From a virus: a DNA stretch of 31,289 bases. Position numbers and translations under genes: made by a program. The notes below the pieces were generated by a model. That model saw nothing but the letters and a program-made list of their open reading frames with translations. It did not search any database and was not told where the DNA came from. The stretch spans positions 1 to 31,289 of IMG/VR virus record IMGVR_UViG_3300025617_000068, one strand, 5' to 3'. Within the stretch, counting starts at the first letter, position 1, and the number at the start of each line of letters is the position of its first letter. Of this stretch, positions 1 to 7,021 are shown piece after piece.

Positions 1-33
1 TGATAAACTAATGAATTTAAAAGGAAAGAAATA

Positions 34-168
34 ATGATGGATATGATGGGTGGTATGCCACCTATGAGAGGACCACTAGCTCCTCAAGGAAAATTTAAGC
101 CTTGTGCTGGATGTCCAGCCCCCGGTAAATGTTCAGCAGCAGGTAAGTGTCTTAAGAAGAATGGTTAA
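34..168 (+). CDS. 44-aa Met- and Cys-containing small protein
   Basis: I do not recognise this gene. The 44-residue product has a Met/Gly/Pro-rich start (Met at 1, 2, 4, 5, 8 and 11) and four cysteines at 24, 27, 33 and 39, spaced C-x2-C-x5-C-x5-C, which could bind a metal. A purine-rich AAGGAAAG lies 6 bases before the first ATG; a second ATG follows directly, so the start may be one codon later. It is the first complete gene of the rightward late block and is followed 9 bases later by the next small gene, itself preceded by AAGGAGAG. No function is inferred beyond membership of the late operon. Confidence 0.6.
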   Translation: MMDMMGGMPPMRGPLAPQGKFKPCAGCPAPGKCSAAGKCLKKNG

Positions 169-177
169 GGAGAGATT

Positions 178-321
178 ATGGCTTCACCAAAACCTAAGAA
201 TCAAAGACTGTATAACAGTATAAAGGGCGAAGCTAAATCTAAATTCAAAGCCTTTCCTTCTGCTTATGCAAGTGCTTGGATAGTTAAACAATACAAGAAA
301 CGAGGCGGAACCTATGAGTAA
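178..321 (+). CDS. 47-aa basic conserved phage protein
   Basis: The small Lys/Arg-rich product contains the pattern NQRLYNSIKGEAKSKFK followed by PSAYAS and a C-terminal KKRGG. From memory this pattern (aromatic, SAYAS, basic KRGG tail) recurs in short proteins of marine phages and large viruses; I know no function. A strong AAGGAGAG lies 5 bases before the ATG. The last 8 bases overlap the start of the next gene, so the two are probably translationally coupled. A nucleic-acid-associated or virion role fits the charge and late position but is inference only. Confidence 0.65.
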   Translation: MASPKPKNQRLYNSIKGEAKSKFKAFPSAYASAWIVKQYKKRGGTYE

Positions 322-559
322 ACCTAAAGGTGGTCTTACTCAATGGTTTAAAGAGGAATGGGTTGATTTAAAAACAGGTGAATTTTGTGGAAGATCATCT
401 GCATCTAAATCTAAAAGACCCTACCCCTCTTGTCGTCCTAAGAAAGTTGCTCAAAAAATGACAGCAGCTGAAAAGAAAAAATCTATAAGAAAAAAGAAAG
501 GACCATTAGCTATTAAGCATGATGTAACTTCTTCTGGTAAACGTAGAAAGGATAAGTAA
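314..559 (+). CDS. 81-aa strongly basic small protein
   Basis: The product has a WFKEEWVDLKTGEFCGR-type N-terminus, then a RPYPSCRP segment, then a long Lys/Arg-rich tail. Two cysteines (about residues 25 and 40) sit in the CGR and SCRP contexts. This arrangement resembles small conserved phage proteins of unknown function. It overlaps the previous gene by 8 bases and its stop codon shares one base with the following muramidase start (TAATG). With the 47-aa and 83-aa neighbours it forms a cluster of highly basic late proteins that could bind DNA or RNA, or be minor virion components; the sequence does not decide. Confidence 0.65.
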   Translation: MSKPKGGLTQWFKEEWVDLKTGEFCGRSSASKSKRPYPSCRPKKVAQKMTAAEKKKSIRKKKGPLAIKHDVTSSGKRRKDK

Positions 560-1056
560 TGAGTGAAGCTTTTGAAGCAGCCGTAGAGCTAATTTTAAAA
601 CATGAAGGTGGTTATGTAAATCATCCTAATGATCCGGGTGGAGAAACTAACTTTGGTATTGCTAAACGATCTTATCCTGATTTAGATATTGCTAAGTTAA
701 GTAAAAATGATGCTAAAAGAATTTATAAAGAAGATTTCTGGGATAAAGTAAGAGGAGATCAAATGCCTGGGGGTATTGCCCTTATGGTCTTTGATGCAGC
801 AGTTAACAAAGGTGTAAGTAGAGCTTCAAAGTTCCTTCAAGAAATTGTTAATGCTAATCCTATTGATGGTATCATTGGATCAGGTACTTTAGCTAGTGTT
901 ATTAAAGCTTGGGAAGAAGATTCAGATTTTGTTCTTAACTCTTATGCAGAAAAAAGATTAAAGTTTTATAAGAAATTATCTACCTTTGAAACATTTGGTA
1001 AAGGCTGGACAAGACGAGTTGAAGAAACTCTAGAGGCAGCTAAGGAACTAGCATGA
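559..1056 (+). CDS. GH108-type muramidase (endolysin)
   Basis: This is a peptidoglycan-cleaving glycoside hydrolase of family 108. The N-terminus has the family hallmark HEGGY with the predicted catalytic Glu16, followed by NDPGGETNFGI (around residues 23-33), and an FD/AAVNKG segment near residue 75-80. The 165-residue length is normal for the family, with the C-terminal half resembling the usual peptidoglycan-binding part (DGIIGSGT). There is no signal peptide or transmembrane segment, so as an endolysin it would need a holin or other export route. The start overlaps the preceding stop (TAATG) and the stop overlaps the next start (ATGA). It is the stand-alone lysis enzyme; a second, different lysozyme domain is embedded in the 959-aa virion protein. 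Confidence 0.9.
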   Translation: MSEAFEAAVELILKHEGGYVNHPNDPGGETNFGIAKRSYPDLDIAKLSKNDAKRIYKEDFWDKVRGDQMPGGIALMVFDAAVNKGVSRASKFLQEIVNANPIDGIIGSGTLASVIKAWEEDSDFVLNSYAEKRLKFYKKLSTFETFGKGWTRRVEETLEAAKELA

Positions 1057-1304
1057 GTGGCCCTCTAAGTAAAAAGAAGATGAAGTGTAATAGCCCTCGG
1101 AGTACTCCGGGGCATCCTACTAAGTCTCATGTAGTTAAAGCTTGTTCAGGTGGAAAAGAAAAGATTATAAGATTTGGACAAGCAGGAACTAAAGGTTCAC
1201 CTAAAGGTTCTAAGCGTAACAAAGCATGGAAGGCTAGACACCGTAAGAATATTAACAAAGGTCCAATGAGTGCAGCTTATTGGGCAAATAAAGTAAAATG
1301 GTAA
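1053..1304 (+). CDS. 83-aa basic conserved phage protein
   Basis: The product is very basic. It has an SPRSTPGHPTKSHVVKAC segment, a KIIRFGQAGTKGSP segment, and ends AAYWANKVKW. I associate this pattern, especially KARHxKNI followed by MSAAYWANKVKW, with a small protein widespread in marine phages, but I know of no established function. The start overlaps the muramidase stop (ATGA), with AAGGA just upstream inside the muramidase gene. It ends the first sub-cluster and is followed by a 113-base structured gap. Confidence 0.7.
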   Translation: MSGPLSKKKMKCNSPRSTPGHPTKSHVVKACSGGKEKIIRFGQAGTKGSPKGSKRNKAWKARHRKNINKGPMSAAYWANKVKW

Positions 1305-1339
1305 CGCCCCACGGGGAACGGTTAGTGTACTCTTAATAA

Positions 1340-1370
1340 CCCTTAATTATACTTATAGTATACTTAGGGG
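1340..1370. repeat. 13-bp imperfect inverted repeat (hairpin)
   Basis: The left arm 1340-1352 (CCCTTAATTATAC) pairs with the right arm 1358-1370 (GTATACTTAGGGG) around the loop TTATA, with one G-T wobble and one mismatch. It lies in the 1305-1417 gap. Read on the minus strand it is followed by TTATT, weakly terminator-like; on the plus strand it has no T run. It is either a structured leader for the rightward late genes or a terminator for a short leftward RNA. Confidence 0.5.
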
Positions 1371-1380
1371 GATAGGGGCT

Positions 1381-1403
1381 GCCCCCTTAACCATGCATCT
1401 AAA
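1381..1403 (-). promoter_or_regulatory. Candidate T7-family promoter, copy A
   Basis: Plus-strand bases 1384-1402 (CCCTTAACCATGCATCTAA) match 28355-28373 at 18 of 19 positions. Read on the minus strand this gives TTAGATGCATGGTTAA followed by GGGGG, laid out like T7-class promoters (AT-rich upstream part, run of G at +1). The predicted transcript would begin with GGGG-CAG-CCCC, a 5' hairpin. The direction is leftward, against the surrounding genes, so a promoter role here is uncertain; the repeat itself is firm. Confidence 0.45.
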
Positions 1404-1417
1404 TTGTGAGGACAAAG

Positions 1418-1891
1418 ATGTTAAGATTATTAACTAATAATGATGTAGTTAAAGTAATTACACTTATGGATAAGTCTTGTAAACAGGCTTACTTCCATGG
1501 TTATGAAAGAAATGAAGGTATATGGACTGCTTTCTTTATTAATATACTAGCTAAACAATCTAAAGGTGATCCTAACTATATTGCTGTAGGATACTTTGAT
1601 AATGAAGATAATCTTAAAGGATTTCTTTTAGCTAATACATTTAATAATTATTACACTAATGAACCTATTATGGATGTTAAGGATTGTATTGTAGATCCTG
1701 ATAACAAATTAAATGCTAAAGTAGTTGCCTCACTGTTTGATTATATGATATACCACACTAAAAAAGTTGGTGGTAAACAGTGGAGAGCAGACTCAATACA
1801 TGAATATGAAGACTCTAAGCGGTATGTAGAGTTTTTAAATAAAAGATACAATTGTGCTATTCAGTTTAGTGCTCGTGGAGTTATAGAATGA
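1418..1891 (+). CDS. GNAT-like N-acetyltransferase-fold protein
   Basis: The 157-residue protein has the alternating helix and strand look of the GNAT fold: LTNNDVVKVITLMDKS at the start, YIAVGYFDNEDNLKGFLLAN as the central hairpin, VDPDNKLNAKVVASLFDYM as the region where a GNAT would bind acetyl-CoA, and a C-terminal YVEFLNKRYNC. The canonical Q/RxxGxG/A loop is not clear, so it may be a structural derivative. T7-like phages often carry an acetyltransferase-like protein at the head of the internal virion genes (gp13 area), and this gene holds the same position. I chose ATG 1418 because GAGGACAAAG precedes it ideally; GTG 1406 upstream has no such site. The stop overlaps the next start. Confidence 0.5.
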   Translation: MLRLLTNNDVVKVITLMDKSCKQAYFHGYERNEGIWTAFFINILAKQSKGDPNYIAVGYFDNEDNLKGFLLANTFNNYYTNEPIMDVKDCIVDPDNKLNAKVVASLFDYMIYHTKKVGGKQWRADSIHEYEDSKRYVEFLNKRYNCAIQFSARGVIE

Positions 1892-2553
1892 GTTTTATAA
1901 AAGAAAGTAGTGATCCATGTCTTGGTCGCTATGATATGACAATAGACACTACAGGTATGCCTAAGGGTTTGGCTACTAAACTCAATAGTCATATTTGTAA
2001 TAAAGGTGGTGGCGGAACTACTACTACAACAACAGGTATTGATCCTGAATTTAAACCTTATTTAGAGAAAGCTCTTGATATTTCTACTACTCGTTTAACT
2101 GGTCAGTTTGACGAAGCAGGTAATTTAAGAGATCCTTCTGCTGGAGGTATTGTTGCCGGTCTTGCTGGACAACAAACAGAAGGTATGGGAGCACAACAAG
2201 AGTTAGCTCGTCAAGCTATTTCTGGTACTGGTCTTTATGATGATCGTGCTGCTACTATGCGTCAATTACAAAATGTTCAAGGTGCTCAAACAGCAGGTTC
2301 ATTAGGTAATCTTGGATCAGCCCGTATGGATAGAGCACAACAAGCTGCTCTTGCTGATATGGCTTATAATATTCAACAAGGACGTCAAGCTAAAGCAGAA
2401 AGTGGTGCTCAATCGTTACAAGATGTAGGGGCTACATTGCAAGAACAACAACAAAAAGTTCTTGATGCTCCTTATACAGAATTACAACGTTATGCTAATA
2501 TTGCTCTTGGTAATGCTCCACAACAAACTACTCAAACAGGTGGTGGTAAGTAA
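1888..2553 (+). CDS. Ala/Gln-rich virion protein, gp14-like candidate
   Basis: The 221-residue protein has a Gly/Thr low-complexity stretch (GGGG followed by six Thr, about residues 39-49) and then a long, mostly helical, Ala/Gln-rich region with the pattern LGNLGSARMDRAQQAALADMAY and a tail LQRYANIALGNAPQQT. Proteins with an SLGSAR...DRAxQAAxAD core and an LDAPYxxLxRY end occur among phage DNA-ejection or inner-core proteins; the assignment here is by pattern and position. It overlaps the gene before (ATGA) and after (TAATG). In the T7 scheme it would correspond to gp14, which forms the outer-membrane part of the ejection channel, but that equivalence is inference. Confidence 0.5.
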   Translation: MSFIKESSDPCLGRYDMTIDTTGMPKGLATKLNSHICNKGGGGTTTTTTGIDPEFKPYLEKALDISTTRLTGQFDEAGNLRDPSAGGIVAGLAGQQTEGMGAQQELARQAISGTGLYDDRAATMRQLQNVQGAQTAGSLGNLGSARMDRAQQAALADMAYNIQQGRQAKAESGAQSLQDVGATLQEQQQKVLDAPYTELQRYANIALGNAPQQTTQTGGGK

Positions 2554-3020
2554 TGTATCAGCAAGACCCTGAACGTAAACGTAAATTAGCTGCTGGACCT
2601 ATGGCTGTTCAGCAAACTCAACCACGTTATACAGCACCACAACCAATGGCTCCTCAAAAGGGTATTACTGAACAATTTACTGACATGGCTAAACAAAGAG
2701 CTATGACTACTGCTTTAGATAAAGGTGCTTCTTTTAGTACTGATATGATCGCTAAAGCTATGGCTCCTTCCGCTACTCAAGCAGTAACTATTGGAGGCGC
2801 ACCTGCTACAGCTGCTGGAGGAATGGCAGCTCAAAGTGGCATGGGTGCAGCTTTAGGAACTGCAGGAACAGCTATGCCTTATATTGGTATGGGTCTTCTA
2901 GGTGCTAAAATGCTAGGTCTATTTAGTCAAGGTGGTTATGTTGGACCATTGTCTGGTGTAGCTTATAAGTATAACGGTGGAAAGATTTCAGCGAGTTTTT
3001 ATAATAAAGCTAAGGAGTAA
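2553..3020 (+). CDS. 155-aa Ala/Gly-rich putative virion protein
   Basis: I do not recognise a family. The N-terminal third is Gln/Pro-rich; residues about 70-125 are Ala/Gly/Met-rich and hydrophobic, including a glycine-zipper-like segment (YIGMGLLGAKMLGLF) that could cross or insert into a membrane. The C-terminus is polar (YKYNGGKISASFYNKAKE). The start shares a base with the preceding stop. Its location between a gp14-like protein and the giant internal virion proteins suggests a small virion or ejection component. Confidence 0.5.
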   Translation: MYQQDPERKRKLAAGPMAVQQTQPRYTAPQPMAPQKGITEQFTDMAKQRAMTTALDKGASFSTDMIAKAMAPSATQAVTIGGAPATAAGGMAAQSGMGAALGTAGTAMPYIGMGLLGAKMLGLFSQGGYVGPLSGVAYKYNGGKISASFYNKAKE

Positions 3021-3022
3021 TC

Positions 3023-4141
3023 ATGGCTAATTATCAACCCAATTATATCTATAGTCCTTTATATGGTAATAGATATATGGGTGGCAGTCGTACTCCTGCT
3101 CCTTCTACTGGAAATGCTGGTCAAGTAGATACAAGTGCTATCCAATCTAGAAACACAGCAGTAGGTGTACCTTATTCTCCTGTTGTAGAAGAACAACCAT
3201 TAGGTCCAGTAGGTTGGTCAAGTACTGGTCGAGATCAAAGCGCAGTTGAATCTTTAGGTACATTTGGATTTAGAAATTTAAATACTTTACAACAAGATCC
3301 TTTTGAAGGTACTGATTATCTTACCCAAGGATTTGGTTCTCCATCACCTATTAATACTTCTTTTGTTGCCCCTGTTCCAGAACAAACTCCATCTCCTGCT
3401 GTAGCATTTTCAGGAAGTGATGGAGGAAATGAAACAAACCCTCAACAAAATATATATGCAGGGCAAGGTATGACTGGCCCTTCTTCTTACTCTGGAGAAT
3501 TTAGTTTATCTAATCCAATGGATGTAGGATGGGGCTTATACAGTGTGGGTAGAGACTTACCCCCATTAGCACAAGCACTAGTCCCTGGAGTTCAAGCAGC
3601 TCAATTTGTTGGTGGTCAAATACTTGATCAAGAAATTGACCGCATAGATGATTCATACACTGTAATGAATACTGTTCCCAGTAATGTAGTTACTTCATCA
3701 GATGAATTTGGTAATGTATATGCTTCAGGTTATAAACCAGATTCTGTTATTAATGAAAGTAATACTAATTTAAGTGCTGCTCAGTTTTCTCAACTTTCTA
3801 ATAGTTTACCAGAAGGTGCTTCAGTTCAAGGAGTAGATGCATCTGGTAATGTAAATGTTACAATGCCTGATGGTACTACTGCTAGAGCAGGTGTTTCTCC
3901 TAACACTGGACAAGTTAACACTTATAACTTTAATGTTAATGATACAGTTACATATTCTGATTCTGATAAGTTTAGAGATGATACTGATGGTGATCAGTTT
4001 GGAGGTAGCCCTTCTACTTCTAGCACACAAAACACAGCAGCTTCTGAAGATGCATACTCTGCACCAGCTGCAGCACCACAAACAAATGATGAATTAGATG
4101 CAGATTCTGCGGATAGCGGAAGTGATTCAGGAGGTAAATAG
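3023..4141 (+). CDS. 372-aa low-complexity putative virion protein
   Basis: No domain is recognised. The sequence is Ser/Thr/Asn/Gly/Pro-rich throughout, opens with a Tyr-rich segment (QPNYIYSPLYGNRYMGG), and ends with an acidic Ser/Asp/Gly tail. Residues about 165-205 are the only clearly hydrophobic region. A textbook AAGGAG lies 6 bases before the ATG. The stop codon shares its last base with the GTG start of the next gene. Composition and location suggest a flexible virion protein. The alternative-frame open stretches inside it are shadows of its repetitive AT-rich codons. Confidence 0.5.
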   Translation: MANYQPNYIYSPLYGNRYMGGSRTPAPSTGNAGQVDTSAIQSRNTAVGVPYSPVVEEQPLGPVGWSSTGRDQSAVESLGTFGFRNLNTLQQDPFEGTDYLTQGFGSPSPINTSFVAPVPEQTPSPAVAFSGSDGGNETNPQQNIYAGQGMTGPSSYSGEFSLSNPMDVGWGLYSVGRDLPPLAQALVPGVQAAQFVGGQILDQEIDRIDDSYTVMNTVPSNVVTSSDEFGNVYASGYKPDSVINESNTNLSAAQFSQLSNSLPEGASVQGVDASGNVNVTMPDGTTARAGVSPNTGQVNTYNFNVNDTVTYSDSDKFRDDTDGDQFGGSPSTSSTQNTAASEDAYSAPAAAPQTNDELDADSADSGSDSGGK

Positions 4142-7020
4142 TGAACAATATTAAAAAGTTTACTCAGAAAGATCGTTATGGAAACATGATGTCTTTTGAG
4201 TTTGACGTACCTCCAATGGAGTCTATTCCTCATCCGGGGATGCCTATAGGTACAGACACAGTACCCGCATGGTTGACCCCCGGAGAACGTGTCATGAACG
4301 CTGAAGCGGAGCGTATGTATGGTCCTGCTTTAGAACAAATGAATGAACACGGTAGAGCTATCCAAAGAGCGCAGGGTGGTACTATACCTGAGTATGCTGC
4401 TATGGGATGTAAAGTAAAATATAAAGCTGCTGGTGGACCTGTGTATGCTCAAGAGGGTATGTCTCCAGAGCAGATGTCAGCATTGTTAGCAAATCAAGTA
4501 TTATCAGGTGCATTAGATCCTCGTACTGCTGAAGCCGCATTAGCTAATATGGGTATGGGGCAAGGGCAAGCTCAGGCTGTTACACCTAGCTTTGCATTAC
4601 CTCAAGTACCCCCAACAGATTATGAAGCAGAAGCTTTAATGGGAGTTCGTAGTTATCCTGAAGTTCCTACATCTCCTCAAACATTAAATACTGAGTTACC
4701 TCCTATTCGTCCACAACAACAACCAACACCTACAGATTATGAAGGTGATGTGTATAGTGGGAGAAGAGATTATCCTGAAGTACCTCAAGTTCCTGGGACT
4801 CTCGATGCAGAACCCCCTCAGAAGTATAGCGATCGTGTTACACAAACTCGTGAGTTATTAATACAACAAGAAGGTTATAAAACTAAACCTTACAAAGATA
4901 CTGAAGGTAACTGGACTGTAGGTGCAGGTCATAAGATTACAGATAAAGATATTCTTAATCGTTTAAATAACAATGAAGATGTTACTTTTACTGATGATCA
5001 ATTAATGGGTTTCTTTGAAAAAGATTTAAATACAGCTACTGAAGGTGCTCAAAAGAACTTTGAAGGGTTTAATAATTACTCTCCAGAACTTCAAGATGCG
5101 CTTATTTCAATGAACTATCAACTAGGTACTGCAGGTACAGCTAAGTTTAAAGAGTTTAAGAAAGCATTAGCAGAAGGTAACTATGCTAAAGCTAAAGCTG
5201 AATTAGATAATTCTAACTGGGCTAAACAAACTCCTGCTCGTGTTGAATATCTTAAATCTGTTATTGATAAACAAGCTGCTCAAAGTGTTGGTAATAAAAA
5301 TACTATTACTAGTGAATCAGGACAACCAGTTGTTGATAGCCGTTTTGGTATTGAATCTACTTATCAAGGTCAAGATGTTACTCCTGAAGTACCCCCTGTT
5401 ACTGAAGCTCCTCAAATGATTGATGAGTTTGGTATTGAACAAAGAGATGTTGCTGGTGGTGAAGGACAAGTAAATCCTGAAGTATTGCAACAGAAAAAGA
5501 TTGTTGAATATAATCGTTATGTTGATCAAGAGATTGCTCAAGGAAGAAAGCCTGAATCTTTTGATATGTGGGAATTTGAAAACTATACTACAGAAGGCGG
5601 ACGTCAAGCAGGTACTATTCAAAATGAAATGGCTCCTCCAGCACCTTCTATTGTAGAAGAAGCAGCTACTCCTGTAGATGAGTTTGGTAATATTTCAAGA
5701 GACTTACAAGCTGAACCTAAAACAGATGTAGTACCAGAAATTTCTCAAGGTGTAATTAAAACTCCTGCTGAAATTGCAGCACAAGAAACACCTCCTGATG
5801 TAACACAAGAGCAAAAGAAAGCTGCTGAAACTGTTATTAATCAAAATCAAAATGAACCTAACCCATATACTGATGGAATGGATGATGAACAAGCAGAAGC
5901 AGTTGCTAGTAATGTAGAAACTACTGGACAACAAGTAGCTAATAGTAATCCTCAAGCTCTTAATACTATTACAGAAGCTTTTAAAGGTGCATTTGGTTCT
6001 TTATTTGATCCACAAGAAATGGCTCGTATGGCTATTATGTATCTTGGTTCAAGGGCAATGGGTTATTCTCATGGTGGTTCTTTAAATTTTGCAGCTAAAA
6101 ACTACATTAAACGTGTAGATACAAAAGTAAGTAATAGAGAAAAGATTGCTCAATCACAAGTAGGAAAATCAACTCCAGAGTCTATTAAGAAATATCTTCA
6201 GACAGGTGATCTAGGAGATCTTAAAGCAATTGCTACAACTAAGTTAAGTAAAGATTTTGTTGTATTCAATGTTAAAGGAAAACCAGTTAATGGTTATTGG
6301 GATGAAACATCTCAACAATTCTATGCTAGAGATTCTCAAGGTGGAATGTTTACTATTCCCCCTAATACACCTAAGTTTAAAGATGATAAGTCTGCTGAAA
6401 CTTTTGCTAAGTGGACTAAAGATTCTAGAGCTATGGTTAATTCAGTTATTGATGATGCTTTTGAAGGTAAAGATAAACCTGAATTAGGTTTTATTACTGG
6501 AGCAGAAATTGCTACTCAATCAGCAAGTTACTTTAAAAATCGTGGTATATCTATTAAAGATGCAGAAACACTTTATAATATGGATGCTATTGTTCAAAAT
6601 GCTACTCGTGCAGCAGCAGAATATGCTTCAAATAACCAAGATAAAAAAGTAAGTTCTATTGAACCATTCTTAGCTCAAGCTACAGCTCAAGCTATTGTTG
6701 GTACTGATTATAATTTATTTATGATTGATCCAACAGCTGATCCTGAAGATATAGAATATGTTGATCCTAAAAATATTTCTAAAGTAATGAAGTCTCTTGA
6801 AAGTATTGCTCTAGAACAAACAGAAAATCCAACTGCTGCTCGTTCTAAACGAGATGAATTGTTAACTAGAGCTTCTTATGTTTGGAATAATTTACCTACT
6901 GAAGAACAAAAGAAATATGGTTCTCCGGGTGAAGGTGAAAATGGTTTTTATTTATTCTTACGTACACTTTTAAGTGATAATAAACTTACTGAAGAAGAAT
7001 TAACAGTAAAGGAAAAGTAA
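4141..7020 (+). CDS. 959-aa internal virion protein with GH24 lysozyme domain
   Basis: The N-terminus has a motif seen in phage structural proteins, GTDTVPAWLTPGERVMN (about residues 33-49). Residues 159-188 and 198-226 are an imperfect repeat (TDYE...YPEVP). A lysozyme domain of family GH24 follows, about residues 230-390: the T4-lysozyme triad E-D-T appears as Glu244, Asp253 and Thr259 with exact T4 spacing (9 and 6), followed by GAGHKIT. After two spaced DEFG repeats comes a Gln/Asn/Pro-rich linker and a mostly helical C-terminal third. The start is GTG, with GGAGG 6 bases upstream, and overlaps the previous stop by one base. A virion-borne lysozyme typically opens the cell wall at DNA entry, as in the T7 inner-core transglycosylase (gp16), here in a different fold. 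Confidence 0.75.
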   Translation: MNNIKKFTQKDRYGNMMSFEFDVPPMESIPHPGMPIGTDTVPAWLTPGERVMNAEAERMYGPALEQMNEHGRAIQRAQGGTIPEYAAMGCKVKYKAAGGPVYAQEGMSPEQMSALLANQVLSGALDPRTAEAALANMGMGQGQAQAVTPSFALPQVPPTDYEAEALMGVRSYPEVPTSPQTLNTELPPIRPQQQPTPTDYEGDVYSGRRDYPEVPQVPGTLDAEPPQKYSDRVTQTRELLIQQEGYKTKPYKDTEGNWTVGAGHKITDKDILNRLNNNEDVTFTDDQLMGFFEKDLNTATEGAQKNFEGFNNYSPELQDALISMNYQLGTAGTAKFKEFKKALAEGNYAKAKAELDNSNWAKQTPARVEYLKSVIDKQAAQSVGNKNTITSESGQPVVDSRFGIESTYQGQDVTPEVPPVTEAPQMIDEFGIEQRDVAGGEGQVNPEVLQQKKIVEYNRYVDQEIAQGRKPESFDMWEFENYTTEGGRQAGTIQNEMAPPAPSIVEEAATPVDEFGNISRDLQAEPKTDVVPEISQGVIKTPAEIAAQETPPDVTQEQKKAAETVINQNQNEPNPYTDGMDDEQAEAVASNVETTGQQVANSNPQALNTITEAFKGAFGSLFDPQEMARMAIMYLGSRAMGYSHGGSLNFAAKNYIKRVDTKVSNREKIAQSQVGKSTPESIKKYLQTGDLGDLKAIATTKLSKDFVVFNVKGKPVNGYWDETSQQFYARDSQGGMFTIPPNTPKFKDDKSAETFAKWTKDSRAMVNSVIDDAFEGKDKPELGFITGAEIATQSASYFKNRGISIKDAETLYNMDAIVQNATRAAAEYASNNQDKKVSSIEPFLAQATAQAIVGTDYNLFMIDPTADPEDIEYVDPKNISKVMKSLESIALEQTENPTAARSKRDELLTRASYVWNNLPTEEQKKYGSPGEGENGFYLFLRTLLSDNKLTEEELTVKEK

Positions 7021-7021
7021 T

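Noticed and set aside
1350-1372. Rightward T7-like promoter at TTATAGTATACTTA followed by GGGGG, ahead of the virion genes.
   Set aside because: Only the TTA-GGG end resembles the 19-bp repeat; the upstream part does not align without gaps, and the sequence is already explained as the right arm of the inverted repeat.
3821-4233. Open frames on both strands inside the 372-aa gene.
   Set aside because: They are produced by repetitive AT-rich codons, have no ribosome sites, and encode low-complexity proteins.
4261-4280. Third copy of the GCATGGTT promoter-like motif on the plus strand.
   Set aside because: It lies inside the conserved AWLTPGE codons of the 959-aa gene, lacks the TTAAGGG end, and is explained by coding.
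4387-4400. Another copy of the pseudoknot loop CTGAGTAT on the plus strand.
   Set aside because: It is in coding sequence, without the flanking complementary stem or TGCTC partner.
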